Assembly (NCBI RefSeq): GCF_005239225.2
Contig: NC_133298.1
Coordinates: 4,402,001-4,466,000, forward strand
Direction of reading: 5' to 3'
Source: Populus alba
Taxonomy: Eukaryota; Streptophyta; Magnoliopsida; Malpighiales; Salicaceae
Length of the DNA stretch: 64,000 bases
In this document: positions 43,925-56,907 of the stretch, one piece after another
Position numbering within the stretch: position 1 is the first letter of the stretch
Layout: each line of letters begins with the position of its first letter
Made by a program: the position numbers and the translations under genes
Notes under the pieces: generated by a model
What the model saw: only the letters and a program-made list of their open reading frames with translations
The model's database searches: none
What the model was told of the DNA's origin: nothing

Positions 43925-46900
43925 ATGGAATTTCGTGAAATAGAAGAGTGTGGAACTGTGAGGAGGAGATGGGAGGACATGGACATTGATATCTTGGTGA
44001 AGATATTTCAGTCATTGACCGTGTTTGAACGAACTTCAGGCATTGCTCATGTTTGTAGCACGTGGCGCTTGGCTGCTTGTGATCCTTTTCTGTGGAGAAC
44101 TCTTGATTTGTCCATGTTGAAATCTAATTTCATCAAAATCCCATTAGAGCCTTATGTGTATGTGCATGGTCATTCTGATAAGACATTGACTCAATTCTTG
44201 AAGATTGCATTGAATCTCAGCCGGGGAAATATAACATCGTTGTTCTTTCACTTCAATTTGTATGTGAGCGAGGACCACTTGACTTATACTGCTCAAAGGT
44301 AACTTTTTTTGGTGGATTTTTATGTTTTAAATTTTTGTTTAAGTTTCTGATAATGTCTGTGTCCTTTCATGGTGATGGTTTTATAATTGATATGCAATCT
44401 AAGAGTATAAGATGTTGAGTTTCGAATGCTAGAGGTTGTACTCTAGGTGATTCTAGGATCGGGGTAATTGATGATGATTGATGGGAGTTGCTGTGACCAA
44501 TCTAATCAAATTTGGGAGTAGAGTTTGAAGATGAGATTTGTTAAAAGGTGGTGGATTAGATATTGAAGGACATGTGCTAATTGAATTAAAAATGGGGGAG
44601 ATGTGAGAGGCAAAATGTGCATCTGATGGTTGGTTCGTTCAGTGGCTTAAACTTGTTGCAAAAAGTAATCGAGGGCCCCATGAAGGTCTTGTTAATATAT
44701 TTATTACAGGTTGGTTTGGGGTAGAGAGGCTACTGCAAGTGATCTAAGGATGTTAATAAGAAGTTGGTATGCCTGATTTCATTAGGGTATGATTTCATTG
44801 GAATGAGAAGAGAGGCTATTGCAAATTCTCTGAGCTGAGGAGTGGAGGCATGTGGGAATCGGGTCAGGTGAAACCTGTCAACAGAGGAGAATGAGGTAGT
44901 CAGAACTCAAAAGTCTTAAGTTAGTAATGCTGTCACAACTGGTATGATTGGATGAGTTGGTTATGCCCATCCGGATCTGAGAAAAGGGATAGTTGCTCCT
45001 TGGAGTTAGAGGACATGTTTGGTATGGAAGGGCTCCTTAACCTTGTAAAATGTATAGTTGGTTGGTTATGGCTAAATACAGAAGTGGTTTTAGAGGTATT
45101 GTCAATGTATCAAGTTAAAGCAACCCGCCTTGAATTATTGAAGTTGATACTTGGCTTGTGTAAATAAGCTGTTAACTTTAAAAATAGAGGCCAGAAGTGG
45201 AGTTGTTAAAATGCAAGTTATCACAGATTTGGACTTGAGTTGAGAAGCGCCATGTTCAATGCAGCATCACACTCCAGACTCAGAGTAACTAAGTTATACT
45301 TTTTAGAATGATTGGTATTCAGTAATTATATATCTGGGTGCAGCTACTGGATAGAGATTGAAAGTTTCTTGTGACAATATGTCTTTGGAGGTAGTAGTGG
45401 ATTATAGATGAATTGAACAAGTTCAATACTTTAGATATGGTTGAGGATGATTTCTTTGACAACAATGTTAAAGTATGGAAACTGCACAGCTGTAAATAGT
45501 TATTTGTTTGGTCATAATGCAGAGAATGGTTAGTTTTTTGCTATATTATCAATCACTTTCACAAAAAAAAGGGGGTGAAGTGAAAAATATAGCTGCCTGG
45601 AAATAAGGGGAATACTGGCCCCTTTGAAGTAGAGGTAACAAGGCAGTCTGAAGATATAAATAAAGGTCAAATGTACTGTTGAAACTAGAATTTACGACTG
45701 AATAGGGATTCTATAGATGTACTTCCTGGGTGCTCTTTTATAATCGATTATCCTGTGACTTTCTTGGGATGGTAAAGTGGTGAGTATGATGTTGAAAGTG
45801 GATTAGCAGATTTTACATCTGATTGTTAGCAAAGCAAATGATGGCGATTTGTTTCAGGATTCATATATGCATCAAATAGTGGCAAAAACAGGGAGAAACT
45901 CACGAATGAGGTTGAAGGAATGTTGTAGTCTTACAAATAGCATCCCTTATGTTGTTTTAGGGCATTTTAATATAATTGAACATGGTGAAAATATGAAGTG
46001 AATGGTTTCTAATGATATGATATGGCTTTTTTGAGGTAGAATGGTAGATCAAAATATAATATGATGCTTCTTTTTTGAAAAGGCTGTGAAAGGTTATGGT
46101 TGATTAGATTCAAATTATTTAGTAATTTGTTCTCCCTGGAGTGTCTGATAATTGGCATAGCTGCTACTAGCACAGATCCCATTGCTGTTAGCTATTGAGA
46201 TTCTTAACTAGTAGACTAAGAAAGAATACAGAGGTTAACCAAGCTATCCACTATTGCTGGTTTCTTATGCAAAGTGGGTCCTCTGTATCTGTATAGACTT
46301 TAAAATAAACCTAAGATATGAGTACCAAGTTAAAAGATGTCAATAAAGTATGAAAAACTGTCTAATGATGTTTCAGCTGGGGCATTTATTGCTGGCGGTC
46401 CATTGGAAACAGCTTGTAAAAATAACACTATGGTTTGAAGGAGTGAGATGCTGAAAGAAGTTTGTGGAGTGCTTAAAAAAGTTTGTGGAATAGTATTGTC
46501 CAGCTGGATTATAGTTTATTGCTTAATGTGGTGTATGTAGTTCCTAGTAGCAATTTATGCTGTAAAGGGAATCACTTATTTGTGATTTTACATGATCAAT
46601 GTGGCATTATGGAACATTCATCATAAAATAATTTTTCATGGAGGCATCACCTTTCATTTGTATTTTAATGAGCACAAACTACTTTTTTTCTGTTGCGGAC
46701 ATCTTTTTTAAAAAATTATAGGACCTCTGTTTTATTGCCTAGGAACAATTATCATATCATAATTGTTTAGGAACTACAGATATTGCTAACATAATTTTAA
46801 GTTACATGATGGCATGCAGCTTAGATGAAGTTTTCTTTTTTCTCCGCTCGCTGTAAGAATATAAATGTGATTTTATATGCTACTGGATGTTACAAGGATG

Positions 46901-47563
46901 TCTTTAGTACTTCTTCTCTTTTTGCCTTCTCCCCTTCTTTTTGGAGAATGGGCAACACTGTGCCAGGGACAATAACATTGATATAATTGACTTTTTCCTC
47001 TGTCCAGGTGCCCACGCCTTAAAAGACTTGTTTTGCCAGCATGGAATCGAGTAGAGACTGTAATGATCAAAGCTATTGACCTGTGGAAGGATCTTGAATC
47101 CTTGACAATGCCTAGCATAGTGAATTTCCCTCGTCTTGTTCAGGCAATTGCTACTAATTGCAGGAAATTCAGTGAACTCAAGATCATGGGCCCGTTTGAA
47201 AATTACTTTGCTTCCTCCCTTGTTACCTATCTTCCAAAATTAAAAGTTTTGAGCCTCCGATGCTCAATGCTATGTAAGGACACATTGATCTTCGTCTTGG
47301 ATAATTTGCGTTGCCTAGAAGTGCTCAACATATCTCATTGCCTTCTAATAGAAGCCCCACCACCTCCCGCGCCAAGAAGAATTGTAAGGCAGCTTGATAA
47401 AACTATCCTGGAGAAGGCTTCTCATTTACACTACTTCTTAGCCTGCATGAGTGACACTTGCAACATGTGCCAAAAAACAAGAAATGACGAAGGGCTCATG
47501 CGGTGGTACAAGTACGACGAAGGGCTGTGGAAGGAAGATGAGGTCAGCTCTCTTGCTCTTTGA
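43925..47563 (+). CDS. F-box/LRR-repeat protein, At3g48880-like, 2 exons
   Basis: Likely substrate-recognition subunit of an SCF (SKP1-cullin-F-box) ubiquitin ligase; target unknown. Exons 43925-44298 and 47008-47563 join in phase across a 2.7 kb GT-AG intron and give 309 residues. F-box about 16-60 (WEDMDIDILVKIFQSLTVFE, then HVCSTWRLAACDPFLW). Leu-rich repeats follow (KDLESLTMPSIVNFPRLVQA, LKIMGPFENYF, LPKLKVLSLRCSML, LRCLEVLNISHC). The C terminus (TCNMCQKTRNDEGLMRWYKY, DEVSSLAL) matches what I know of Arabidopsis At3g48880 along its length. The ATG at 43925 is chosen because family similarity starts there; an in-frame upstream Met (43796) would add a Phe/Cys-rich stretch unlike the family. 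Confidence 0.9.
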
Positions 47564-48168
47564 TTTGAGCATTTTAAGACCAGACCAAATTATAGTGGGC
47601 TACAAGTTCCACAACTATATGTCCACGTATCCTTTTTCTTGGTTATTCTTTCACTGCATGCCAGGAACAGAAGAAGACAATGTTGAAGGAGGCAACTAAG
47701 GGCGTTCTGTCTATTTTATGTTAGTTGTGGTGATAAAATGCCAAACTCTGGGTGGTTGTGGAGGGGCTGAAGATTTGCTGTTACTGCTGATAAATGTATA
47801 TATATACATGATAAATTGCATTTTTTTTAGTTGTTCCTAGGGCACCCTCTTTTTTTATTTATGGTTTTTGTTTCCTTTTTTGAATATATAATATATTTTG
47901 TACCTTTTAGCTACCTCACGAAATTATTTAATTCTTTCCCTTATCAAGATAGGAGTGTTTTGATGTGTTGCCTGATCTCTATGAATTTCCGTGTCTACTT
48001 TTACCTTGGATTTGTGAAATCATGAACCTTTACAACACTGGATCTAGGCTCATCTGTTAATATAATCATGTCAGCTTTGAATATAAAATCATGTGATTTT
48101 TGTGGTTTGATCATAGATTTTTGTTCATTACTTTATTCAGATGCAAAGTGAAAGTAAACTAAAAAATT

Positions 48169-48350
48169 GGATACTTGGATATTCAAATTAGATTTTTGTG
48201 GTTTTATCATAGATTTGAGAAAATTGTAGGAGGAGATCATGTCTATACTTGCATATTCAAATATAACTTGCGGCTTGAACTGGTCTTGTATGGACATGAT
48301 TTCCTCCTACAATTTTCTCTGCGTAATCTTTGAATATCCAAGTATTTGTC
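48169..48350. repeat. long imperfect foldback downstream of the F-box gene
   Basis: Two nested pairs of arms: inner 48217-48247 with 48289-48319 (31 bases each, about two mismatches) and outer 48169-48187 with 48331-48349. The loop is about 41 bases. The structure would form a hairpin in RNA of either strand. It could be a small MITE remnant or a microRNA-like precursor. Confidence 0.7.
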
Positions 48351-48699
48351 ACTTTCCAGTTCAACAGTCAAATTCCAAACCCTTTAAAATCCTCACTGTA
48401 ATTTTATAATGGTGTCCATCTTTTTTTGTCTCTCTTTTCTTTTCTTTTTTTATTTATGTCATGGATTGATGAGCAATTTGCATTATTCAGTTTCCTTTTT
48501 TTTTATAGGGATTCCCATAGGGATGACAAAAAAAACAAATAAAATAAAAAAAAAAAAAAAAAAGGAGGACAAAACCACCATTTGGACAAACTTGGTTGGC
48601 ATTGGCAACTACCGGTCTTACAAGAAGTTTGCTTGACAGGTGATCGAAGGATAAAAAGTTCGAAGCTGTGATGTGTTATTTTCTGATCTTTGTTTTGGT

Positions 48700-48860
48700 G
48701 ACTTTCACAAAAGTGTTTTTTAGTTTACTTTTTTCAAGCAAATATTAAATTGATATTTTTTAAGTATTTTTAATAATTTTGATGTGTTAATATAAAAAAA
48801 TTATTTGATATATTTTTAATTAAAAAAAGTATTCACAACCATACTAAATACTTGGAGTTA
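48700..48860 (+). repeat. A/T-rich dispersed repeat, copy 1
   Basis: Core phrase around GATGTGTTAATATAAAAAAA followed by TTGATATATTTTTAATTAAA. Related copies occur at 49400-49560 (same direction) and 50620-50790 and 61140-61300 (reverse complement). High A/T content makes exact ends uncertain. Confidence 0.4.
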
Positions 48861-49399
48861 TTTGCCATCCATTACCTAGATTGTATTTAATGGTATATTT
48901 GAAATTATTTTTCAATATACATTTAGATTTGAAATGATGATGCTAATAACATTGAAAAAATAGTTAAAAATTATAATTTGGTATATTTTCTACAAAAAAT
49001 ACATGCATTGTATTATCACTTTGATAAAATAAATAAATAAATCATACACGATGGATTAATCATGATCATCAAAAGCATTAACTTAGATGATAAGATAACT
49101 AGTGTTATTTATGATAAGATGAGTAGTGTTATCTACGTTACCGATTAAAATTAGAATTAAAAAGAATTATTTTTTGGAAATACTGATTTAATTTCTTGTT
49201 AGAAAAGGGATTAGCGAGTCAGAGCAAGTCAAATGGAATTGTTTTTGTAATTTTAAAACTTCCATGTAAGAAACAATTTCAAGATCATTTATTTGATTTT
49301 CCATAATTTATACGTAAAAAAATAGTTTTAAAGTCTCCGAAAATGTGTAGATAGATAGCTTGAAGACGTGGTAGAACATTTGCTGCAAAATTAAGTATC

Positions 49400-49560
49400 C
49401 AGGGGTGTACATAAAATTTATTTTTTTTATTTAAATAATTTTTCTAATTTTTATTATTATTTTGATATATTGATATTAAAAATAATTTATAAAAAATATT
49501 ATTTTAATATATTTTCAAGTAAAAAAATATTTTTAAATTTTTTTTCTATAATATCAAATA
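49400..49560 (+). repeat. A/T-rich dispersed repeat, copy 2
   Basis: Shares TTTTGATATATTGATATTAA and TATTTTAATATATTTTCAAG with copy 1, in the same orientation. Confidence 0.35.
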
Positions 49561-50619
49561 TTTTCTTTTAACCCTGTGCTTTCACTACCCCTATATGCAA
49601 AAACTCAATTATAGAGTTGTTCGGTCTAGTTTTTTTTTTCCAAATTAATATATTAAAAATAATAATATTTTTCAAACTAGCAAAAAACAATTTCCAATAT
49701 AACGCCTGTTTATCTTTTTCTAGTAATTCAATTTCTTTTTTATTTGATTAGTCTCGTGAAGAGTTTTTCAATAATATTAGAGTTGTTTTCATTATAACTA
49801 AGGTGTTATTCTTAACGTCTCATTTTAATTTTTATGTTTAGTTAATTTAGTTCTATTATTATGATTATTTCAATAATCAAACTTACTTTTATTTAATTTA
49901 GGAAAAAATTAATTATTTGTTAGCACTTTCATTAAAAAAATAAATATTATCTCTTTTTATTTTTATTTTTACACAAAATAACAGATGAGTTGATCATAAT
50001 AATATAACTAAATTTTTTACTAAATAGAAAAATTAAGGGACTAAATAAAAATATGGGCTAAGAAAAAAGGAAATTCTTTTTTGCTTGGGAGAGATGCACA
50101 AGTGTCACCTGCACAACTAGTCAAATTATGTTAATTTGAGAATTATTATTTCAGTTGTACTAGTGTGTATTTTATTGTGATAGTTTTGGTAAAAACGCTT
50201 ATTTCTCCTATGTTTTAAGAATTTATTTCAAGAAAATGGAAAAAAAAGTGTCAAGGGTAAGAAACTCAAAATTGATAAAAAAAATTAAATTCTCAAAAGT
50301 TCAATTGGAGAATTCTAACTTTCTAGTTAATACTTTTTTAATAAATTAAACTCTCTCAATTTAATATAAATATATAAAAATAAACATTTCAACTCACATG
50401 TACAATGTGTCTGCAATAACCAATTAGCCAATGGCACCTTTCCAGTAGTTTAGTTATTATCCTTTTCACCCTTTTTTATGTTTTTTAAGAAATTAAAACG
50501 ACTAAATTATAAGAAATTTATTTGTAATTAGCTATATTTTTTTTAATTACAATTTATAATTTAACTATGGAAACTAAACTTGAAGGTTTCACCATCAATG
50601 GTAAACTACTAAATATCAA

Positions 50620-50790
50620 TATTTATTAGAAATTTTTTTTAATGAAATAATATTTATTTTTTAAAATATTTTTTATTTAAAAATATATCAAAATAATTTT
50701 TTTTAAAATTTTTTTTAATATTAACACATTAAAATTATTATAAACTCTAAAAAAAGTAATTTTAATAAAAATTTTAATTAATTTAAAATA
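50620..50790 (-). repeat. A/T-rich dispersed repeat, copy 3 (inverted)
   Basis: Reverse complement of the same core, seen as AATATTAACACATTAAAATT and AAAAATATATCAAAATAATT. It lies about 450 bases before the MSBP start codon. Confidence 0.4.
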
Positions 50791-51227
50791 AAAATAAATA
50801 AATAAACTTAAATAACAAATTAGAACAAAAAATTGAGACTAGGGAAAGTAGGCAAAATCTGTTGATGTGAATTAAACCAAAATAATTCGACATGATCTAC
50901 CTAACTAGGCCAATTAGGTAATTTTCTAAGTATAAGACATCAAATTAAAGGGGGGAAAAAAAAAGTCCCCAATCCCTTTCCTGGACGTATGGAATCTTTA
51001 GTCCTCTAATAGAACCAAAAAAAAAAATTATATATTTTTATTTTTCTTATAAAAAAATATAAAAATGAATACTTTTAAAAAATATATGAAAAGAAAACTT
51101 TTTTCCCATAAAATAAAAGAATTGTTTTTTTTCGTCTACCTAAAGTGATGGCAATCCTTATATTGATTATTTCAGACCAAACCCATAAGGCTCTGAAGTC
51201 TCTTTCTCTCTAAACACAGGCAAAATC

Positions 51228-53151
51228 ATGGCTTTGGAACTATGGGAAACACTGAAAGAAGCCATAACAGCATACACAGGACTATCACCAGCTACTTTCT
51301 TTACGGTTGTAGCTTTAGGATTGGCCGCTTATTATGTGATATCAGGTTTTTTTGGTGGGTCTGATCATCATCAACATGTACCAAGACAATATGAAGAGCA
51401 GATGCAACCTTTACCTCCACCTGTTCAACTTGGTGAAGTCACCGAAGAAGAACTAAAACAGTATGATGGTACTGACTCTAAAAAGCCTTTGCTTATGGCT
51501 ATTAAGGGTCAGATCTATGATGTTTCTCAAAGCAGGTAAAGGCTCAATCTTTTTTTGGTATTTTTGGTTGTTTTTTGCTTCTGTGCTGTGAGTATTTGTG
51601 GGTTTGTTTTCTTTTATGGGTTGATGGAATTGTTTTGTATTTTTTTGGATCAAAGGGTGTTTTTAGCTTGTAAATTTTTGGAATTTTGGTTTGAGGTTTT
51701 AGTTGATTCTAAGAAATCAACCTTCTTTTCCTTGTTTGACTTTTTTGGTGTTCTTTGTTTTGATGGTTGATGCTAACTCTTTTTTCGTTCCTGTGTGGTT
51801 GATGCTATTTTTTTATTGTTCTTGCGGTGAATCTCTAAAAAGGTGCTACTTTTTTGTGAATTTGTCAGTGAAAAGTTGCAATTTTTCAAATCCCTTTTAA
51901 TGGATTATGAGTGTTAAGTTGACGTGTAAATCTAACTTTTTTCTCTCCCTTTGTGATAAAGACTTGATTTTGAATGCATTATCTGGGTAATTCGGTAGGT
52001 TATGTGGTTTTCTTGACTTTTTGTTTGTGTTTAACATGTTTATCAGCAATTTTATGGTGTGGTTTGAATTTAACTAATGGATGAGGCTTCATTCAGACAC
52101 TGAACAATAAGTTAAAGACTAAAATTTTGCTTTCCGGCAGTTGTTTTCACAATCTTTTGTACCTTGGATTGCTATAAACCATAAAAAAACTATGTATATG
52201 ATCAAAATTATAGACTTAACAGCTCATTTGCTGCTACTAAATTAATGATATTGAGCATCTTGAACATTGTGGAGGAAGGTTTATGTTGTGTATCTGTGAC
52301 CTCGCTCTATATTCATATTGCTTCTTTGTTAGTGATGAGTGAGTTTTGGTCCATCCCTGTGCTTGCTATGAGACATTTGTGAATCTTAAGCGTACCAATG
52401 TGCTCATCTTCAGCGTTGGTGTACCTTAATTGTTGTTGTATGTGATGAACAAACAATGACTAGGACCCTTTTTAGACATGATTTCAGCAAATCTTCTTAT
52501 CCCTTAAATGAAAACTATAAGTACAATTACATCATGCATTTTATAATCAGATGACCTGACTCCTTGGAGGTACAAGACCTAAAGGATCTGTTTGCCACTT
52601 TTTTTTTCAGTGACTTGTAATGATATGCAGTGGATGTTAACAATGACTGTGAATTAAAATCTTTTCAGATGAGGGCTGGATGTTAATCTTGTATGAGACC
52701 ATGAATTCTGTGTATCAGGATACTCTTATAGTTTAACTTTTCTTTCAATGTACATTCTCTACACAAATTTTGTGCAGAAACTTCTAAGCTTGCTGCGCAT
52801 GTTTGTCACAGGATGTTTTATGGACCTGGCGGACCTTATGCATTGTTTGCTGGCAAGGATGCTAGCAGGGCTCTAGCAAAGATGTCTTTTGAAGATAAAG
52901 ATTTAACCGGTGATGTCTCTGGTCTTGGTCCATTTGAATTGGAAGCCTTGCAGGACTGGGAATACAAGTTCATGAGCAAATATGAAAAGGTTGGAACAAT
53001 CAAGAATACAGTTCCAGTAACTGATGGAACCTCCACCAGTGAACCTGCTGCAGAGGCTACAGAAAGTGATGCTTCCAAGCCTGCCGAAGATGGTCCGGCA
53101 GCTACTGCACATGTCGAAACCCCCGCCGTCGCTGAATCCAAGGAGGAATAG
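51228..53151 (+). CDS. membrane steroid-binding protein (MAPR / cytochrome b5-like), 2 exons
   Basis: Exons 51228-51535 and 52812-53151 splice in phase (GTAAAG ... CACAG) to 215 residues, the usual length of plant MSBP1/2. The N terminus has one membrane anchor (about 23-43, FFTVVALGLAAYYVISGFF). Then comes a cytochrome b5-like haem/steroid-binding fold of the MAPR family (about 70-165: FTEEEL-type start GEVTEEELKQYDGTDSKKPL, IKGQIYDVSQSR, FYGPGGPYALFAGKDASRAL, LGPFELEALQDWEYKFMSKY). The tail is acidic, Ala/Glu/Pro-rich. Arabidopsis MSBP1 sits in ER/plasma membrane, binds steroids, dampens brassinosteroid signalling and scaffolds lignin P450s; those roles are known for the relative and inferred here. 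Confidence 0.93.
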
Positions 53152-56100
53152 TGTTGCCTTCAAGTGCTCATTTGAAGTCGGCGAAACATCCCCAATGAAG
53201 AAAGAGTTACTGTTTGAACGCATGTTTTTGGTGGATCTTGCCACCTGCATATTATGTTTTAGCATCTTACATTTCTCAGTCTAGATGCTCCTATTATAAA
53301 CTTGCTTTAATTTTCAGTCTGTTAACTAATAAATTGGTTATATAAAGTGTCAAATTTAACTTGTGTTGTTGTTATGATTGTAGCAGTTGGTCAGCAATCA
53401 CTCTGATGGATTATGTATTATTATTTAAGATACAGGAACAAGAAAATGAAAATCTCTTTATGCCTGCAGAGTCTATTTCATAAATCCCAAGCAATGCTGA
53501 ACTTTGAAGCTAAGCCTTGGAAAGAGGAGAGAAGCAAGGGGAAATGCCCGCTGCTTCTCGTATGCATGATATGGAATTACTAATGAACAGCTACACAATC
53601 CCTTTACATTTTTCTTAACATGAACCTCAATTTCGGAAATGAAAACAGTTTTTTGGAAGTCTGGCTGTTCAAAGTGAACGCTTCCCATGGTTGGCGGCGG
53701 CTCATTTGTAGCACTTTAGACCTCTCCAAGTTCCATCTCTCGTGCAAATTCAGCTAAACCTGTGATCCATGCCTTTGGCCACCAACCAACCGTAAGTTGA
53801 TTATATACTGTGTTCAATGTCGAAAAGAAATTCCAGCAATAGAAAATTTTCTAAGCATGTTTTAATGTAGCTCAATTCTTAGTAAAATATATGTTAAGTT
53901 ATAGTAAAATTACCTTTATACTCTTTTGGTCCGAAAAAATTGAGCCTTTTAAACGTGGGTGTTGATGTTTTTTTTTTGTTTTTTTTTAATAATAAAAATA
54001 TTTTTTTTCCTTCTAAAATCAATAAAATATAGAATTGTTGACCACGAACTTTTTTGACTTTGCATAAAAATATTTTGGGGTTATTGAATTTTAATTTATA
54101 GTGCAATTTTATCATTAACCTTGAGAGAGACGAAACATGAGATTAAACATATAGGAATATTTTTGTACTTTCATATAGGTATTTTATGTACTTGTCAGGG
54201 TTAGGGGGTATTTTGGTATTTTTTTAAAATTTTCTTAATGCTTAAAGCTGGTATAGTTGGTGTTCCCACCATTCAAGCAACGCGTGTGATTTCACCTAAT
54301 AGACATAACTAACCTTTCACCATCTTTCTAAATGCATCGTTATGCCTTCTTCTGTTTGGAGTGATGTATGATAGTTGAATGTGGTCATATTGTTGATGGT
54401 GGTAGTTTGATTTTTTTCCTTCTTTTCTATATTATTGTCTTTTCTGTTTTTTACTTTTTAATTTCAATTTTTATTATATTAATTTCTTATTTTGATCTCT
54501 TTTTATTTATAAAAGTTCTTATTCATTTCAATTTAGTCATTTAATTTCAATTTCTTGTATGTTTGGTTTTTCATTTCGATCCTCTTTTTTTTTAAGTTTC
54601 TAATTTTGTTCCTTGACACTTTTGTTGAATTTTTTTTTTTTTTTTTTCAATTTCATCATTCAATCAAATTTTATGTTTTTTTTTTCTAGTTTGACCCTCA
54701 TTTTTTTTTCCTTTTATTAAACCTATTTTTTAATTCAATTAAACCCTCCAATTGAAAAATCTTATCCCTCTAATTAATGTTTTTTCTCACCCTTATTTTT
54801 TTTTATCCTTTTGTGTAATTATTTTTTTTCTTGTTTCATCTTTTAGCATTTAATTTGTTGGGAATTCGGTTTCATACGATCTTATTGTTCTGCATTATTT
54901 TTTTTTTAACATTGATTTCATGATTATCTTCAAGTTTTTTCTATAAGTTTAATTCGTCTCGTGATTTAGATAACGATTTTTACATGCATTTTTTTTAAAA
55001 TAAGTGTTTTTTTAGTTATTATGTTTCTATTTCATTTTTCAAGGTATTATTCTAATTTTTTATTTTTTTATATAAATAAAGTTTATTTTTTTAAAATAAA
55101 AAATATTCATTTTTTAAATTATGTTGTTAATGTGTTCGGCCTTATATAATATTTTTTATAGCGCGAGTTTATTCAATCAGTTTTATTTGTATTTATCTTT
55201 TAAGTCATGGTTTTTTTAGGATGTAAATTTATTATTTATTTATTTAAATAAATAAATTTAATAAATATAATCCGATACATATCTTATTTTATATTATAAA
55301 ATATCTTAATCTCATTTCCATAAGTCTTTTGTTTTATATTTTGAATTTTTTATATAAAAACCACGCTGAAACAACTTGTATACTAAGGTATTTTTTTTTT
55401 TATAAAAAAAAAACAAATTTACAACCTACGACTTAAATGACTATATACTGTAACTAGTTTTACCCGACGAACTTCAATCTGCTGCAGATGATGACCCCCA
55501 GGGCTCTCAAATTTCTTCACCGTGACGAGCTTTGCAATGAAAGCAGGGCAACTGTTGGATCACAGGGCTGACTCTTGAGGTAGCAAATTTCGCTTTCTTT
55601 GCGCTGGCAGCTTGAAGGTGATCATCGAGCTATCATATCAAACACGTACACTCTATTTAATGCCCTGTCCCCTCTTTTGCAATTCCATGTCAAGATTTAA
55701 TTCGTCTTGTGATTCGTGCCTTGCCGACTAATTCCTTGTTTAATACCTCAAATTGATTTTTATTATCAGATTTCAGCTTGAGAAACACATTCTTGTGAAA
55801 GAAGTTACGGACACATCATCTACTTTTGTCATATGAAGATTTCTTGCGTTTTGAAAAATATAATGGACAACAAATTTACACAGTTGAGTTCATCTCTTGA
55901 ATTTTTAGGCCATTCATTTCAATCCTAGTTATAAGTTCCTGGAAAGTTGAGTTGATATGATATTTAACCAAATCAAGGTATGAAATGGTCAAGATTGGAA
56001 AAAAATAAAAAAAGAATTAAGTTGATTTGACCTAATCTATTCGGTTAACCTAGATAAAATTCAATATTTAATTTTTTGATTTTTTTTATCAAAATAATTA

Positions 56101-56527
56101 TTATTTTAATGATTTTTTTTTTTAAAAAAATTGATTAATTCAAGTTCACCTTGCTAGCCCGAGTCTTTCAAGATCAACCTTCAACCTTCGGATTGGATTT
56201 AACACTATAATTCCAAGATTAAAATGCGAAGTTTAGCCACTACAAAATGACAATTTTACAAGGAAAAATCACAAGTTCATGGAAGGGCTTTCAGCCTGCA
56301 TTCATTAGTCCATCAATCATAGGGTAGGGATCTGAGCAGTCTGAGATAATTAATCGTTTTGCTCCTTGAAAAACTTGGCCTTTTCTCCTAACCCTTTTTT
56401 AAGGGCACCTGTTGCTGTCAATTATATGAGGTAGGGCTACCAAGGAATAGAAAGATGTGTTTTTCAAATAGGATTGGATTGTTAATTTTGGCCCTATCTC
56501 CCTTCCCATCAGGTTGCTTGATCCCCT
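53152..56527. other. gene-free stretch between MSBP and the first CLE gene
   Basis: Begins with the MSBP 3' UTR. The interval 54400-55400 is strongly T-rich on the plus strand with degenerate phrases such as TTTTTTCAATTTCATCATTCAATC. No coding sequence, tRNA or clear transposon ends were found. Confidence 0.5.
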
Positions 56528-56534
56528 TATAAAG
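56528..56534 (+). promoter_or_regulatory. candidate TATA box of CLE gene 1
   Basis: TATAAAG, 104 bases before the ATG at 56638, in otherwise pyrimidine/CA-rich leader sequence. Distance suits a leader of about 75 bases. Confidence 0.55.
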
Positions 56535-56637
56535 ACATCAGACCTACTACAATTACTCAAAACATCGATCCTGTGTTTCTCTGCTTGAAAACCATCTCTT
56601 AGAACCTGTTTTTCATCATCTCATCAAGACTCAAATC

Positions 56638-56907
56638 ATGAGAGCAGCTTACAGCCCTTTACTCCCACTTCTGGTTTTCAGCATAATCATGCTATCTTCA
56701 CTCCATCCTTCTGCTTGCAGGCATGTCAGGCGAGCTACCTATGAGGAAGAACAGCAACTTAACACCGAGTTCTCTCTCCCACTCCCCCGGCGCCCGCCGG
56801 CTAATATTGCTCACACTGTGAAATTCAATGAAGACGACAAGGTCAAGAAGTTGTATGCTGCATCTCATAAGCTTGTCCCAGGTGGACCTAATCCACTTCA
56901 CAATTGA
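56638..56907 (+). CDS. CLE signalling peptide precursor 1
   Basis: Single-exon, 89 residues. Hydrophobic signal peptide about 1-27 (PLLPLLVFSIIMLSS), variable acidic middle, and the CLE dodecapeptide KLVPGGPNPLHN at 78-89, directly before the stop. CLE peptides are secreted, trimmed, often arabinosylated on Pro7, and sensed by LRR receptor kinases of the CLV1/BAM/TDR type to control meristem, vascular or root growth. The LVP.GPNPLHN core groups with CLE9/10/13-like peptides. Odd: position 1 is Lys, where Arg or His is usual. A second CLE gene lies 2.4 kb downstream on the same strand, probably a tandem relative. Confidence 0.92.
   Translation: MRAAYSPLLPLLVFSIIMLSSLHPSACRHVRRATYEEEQQLNTEFSLPLPRRPPANIAHTVKFNEDDKVKKLYAASHKLVPGGPNPLHN

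Larger units (their letters stand above)
47564..51227. other. gene-free stretch between F-box and MSBP genes
   Basis: Contains the F-box 3' UTR, a foldback (48169-48350), a poly-A run (48550-48562) and three copies of an A/T-rich dispersed repeat. The 200 bases before 51228 should include the steroid-binding protein gene's promoter and leader (pyrimidine-rich TCTCTTTCTCTCTAAAC at 51200-51216). No coding sequence is supported. Confidence 0.5.

Noticed and set aside
52836..53265. Minus-strand frames of 101-120 codons over MSBP exon 2
   Set aside because: Antisense to a well-supported coding exon.
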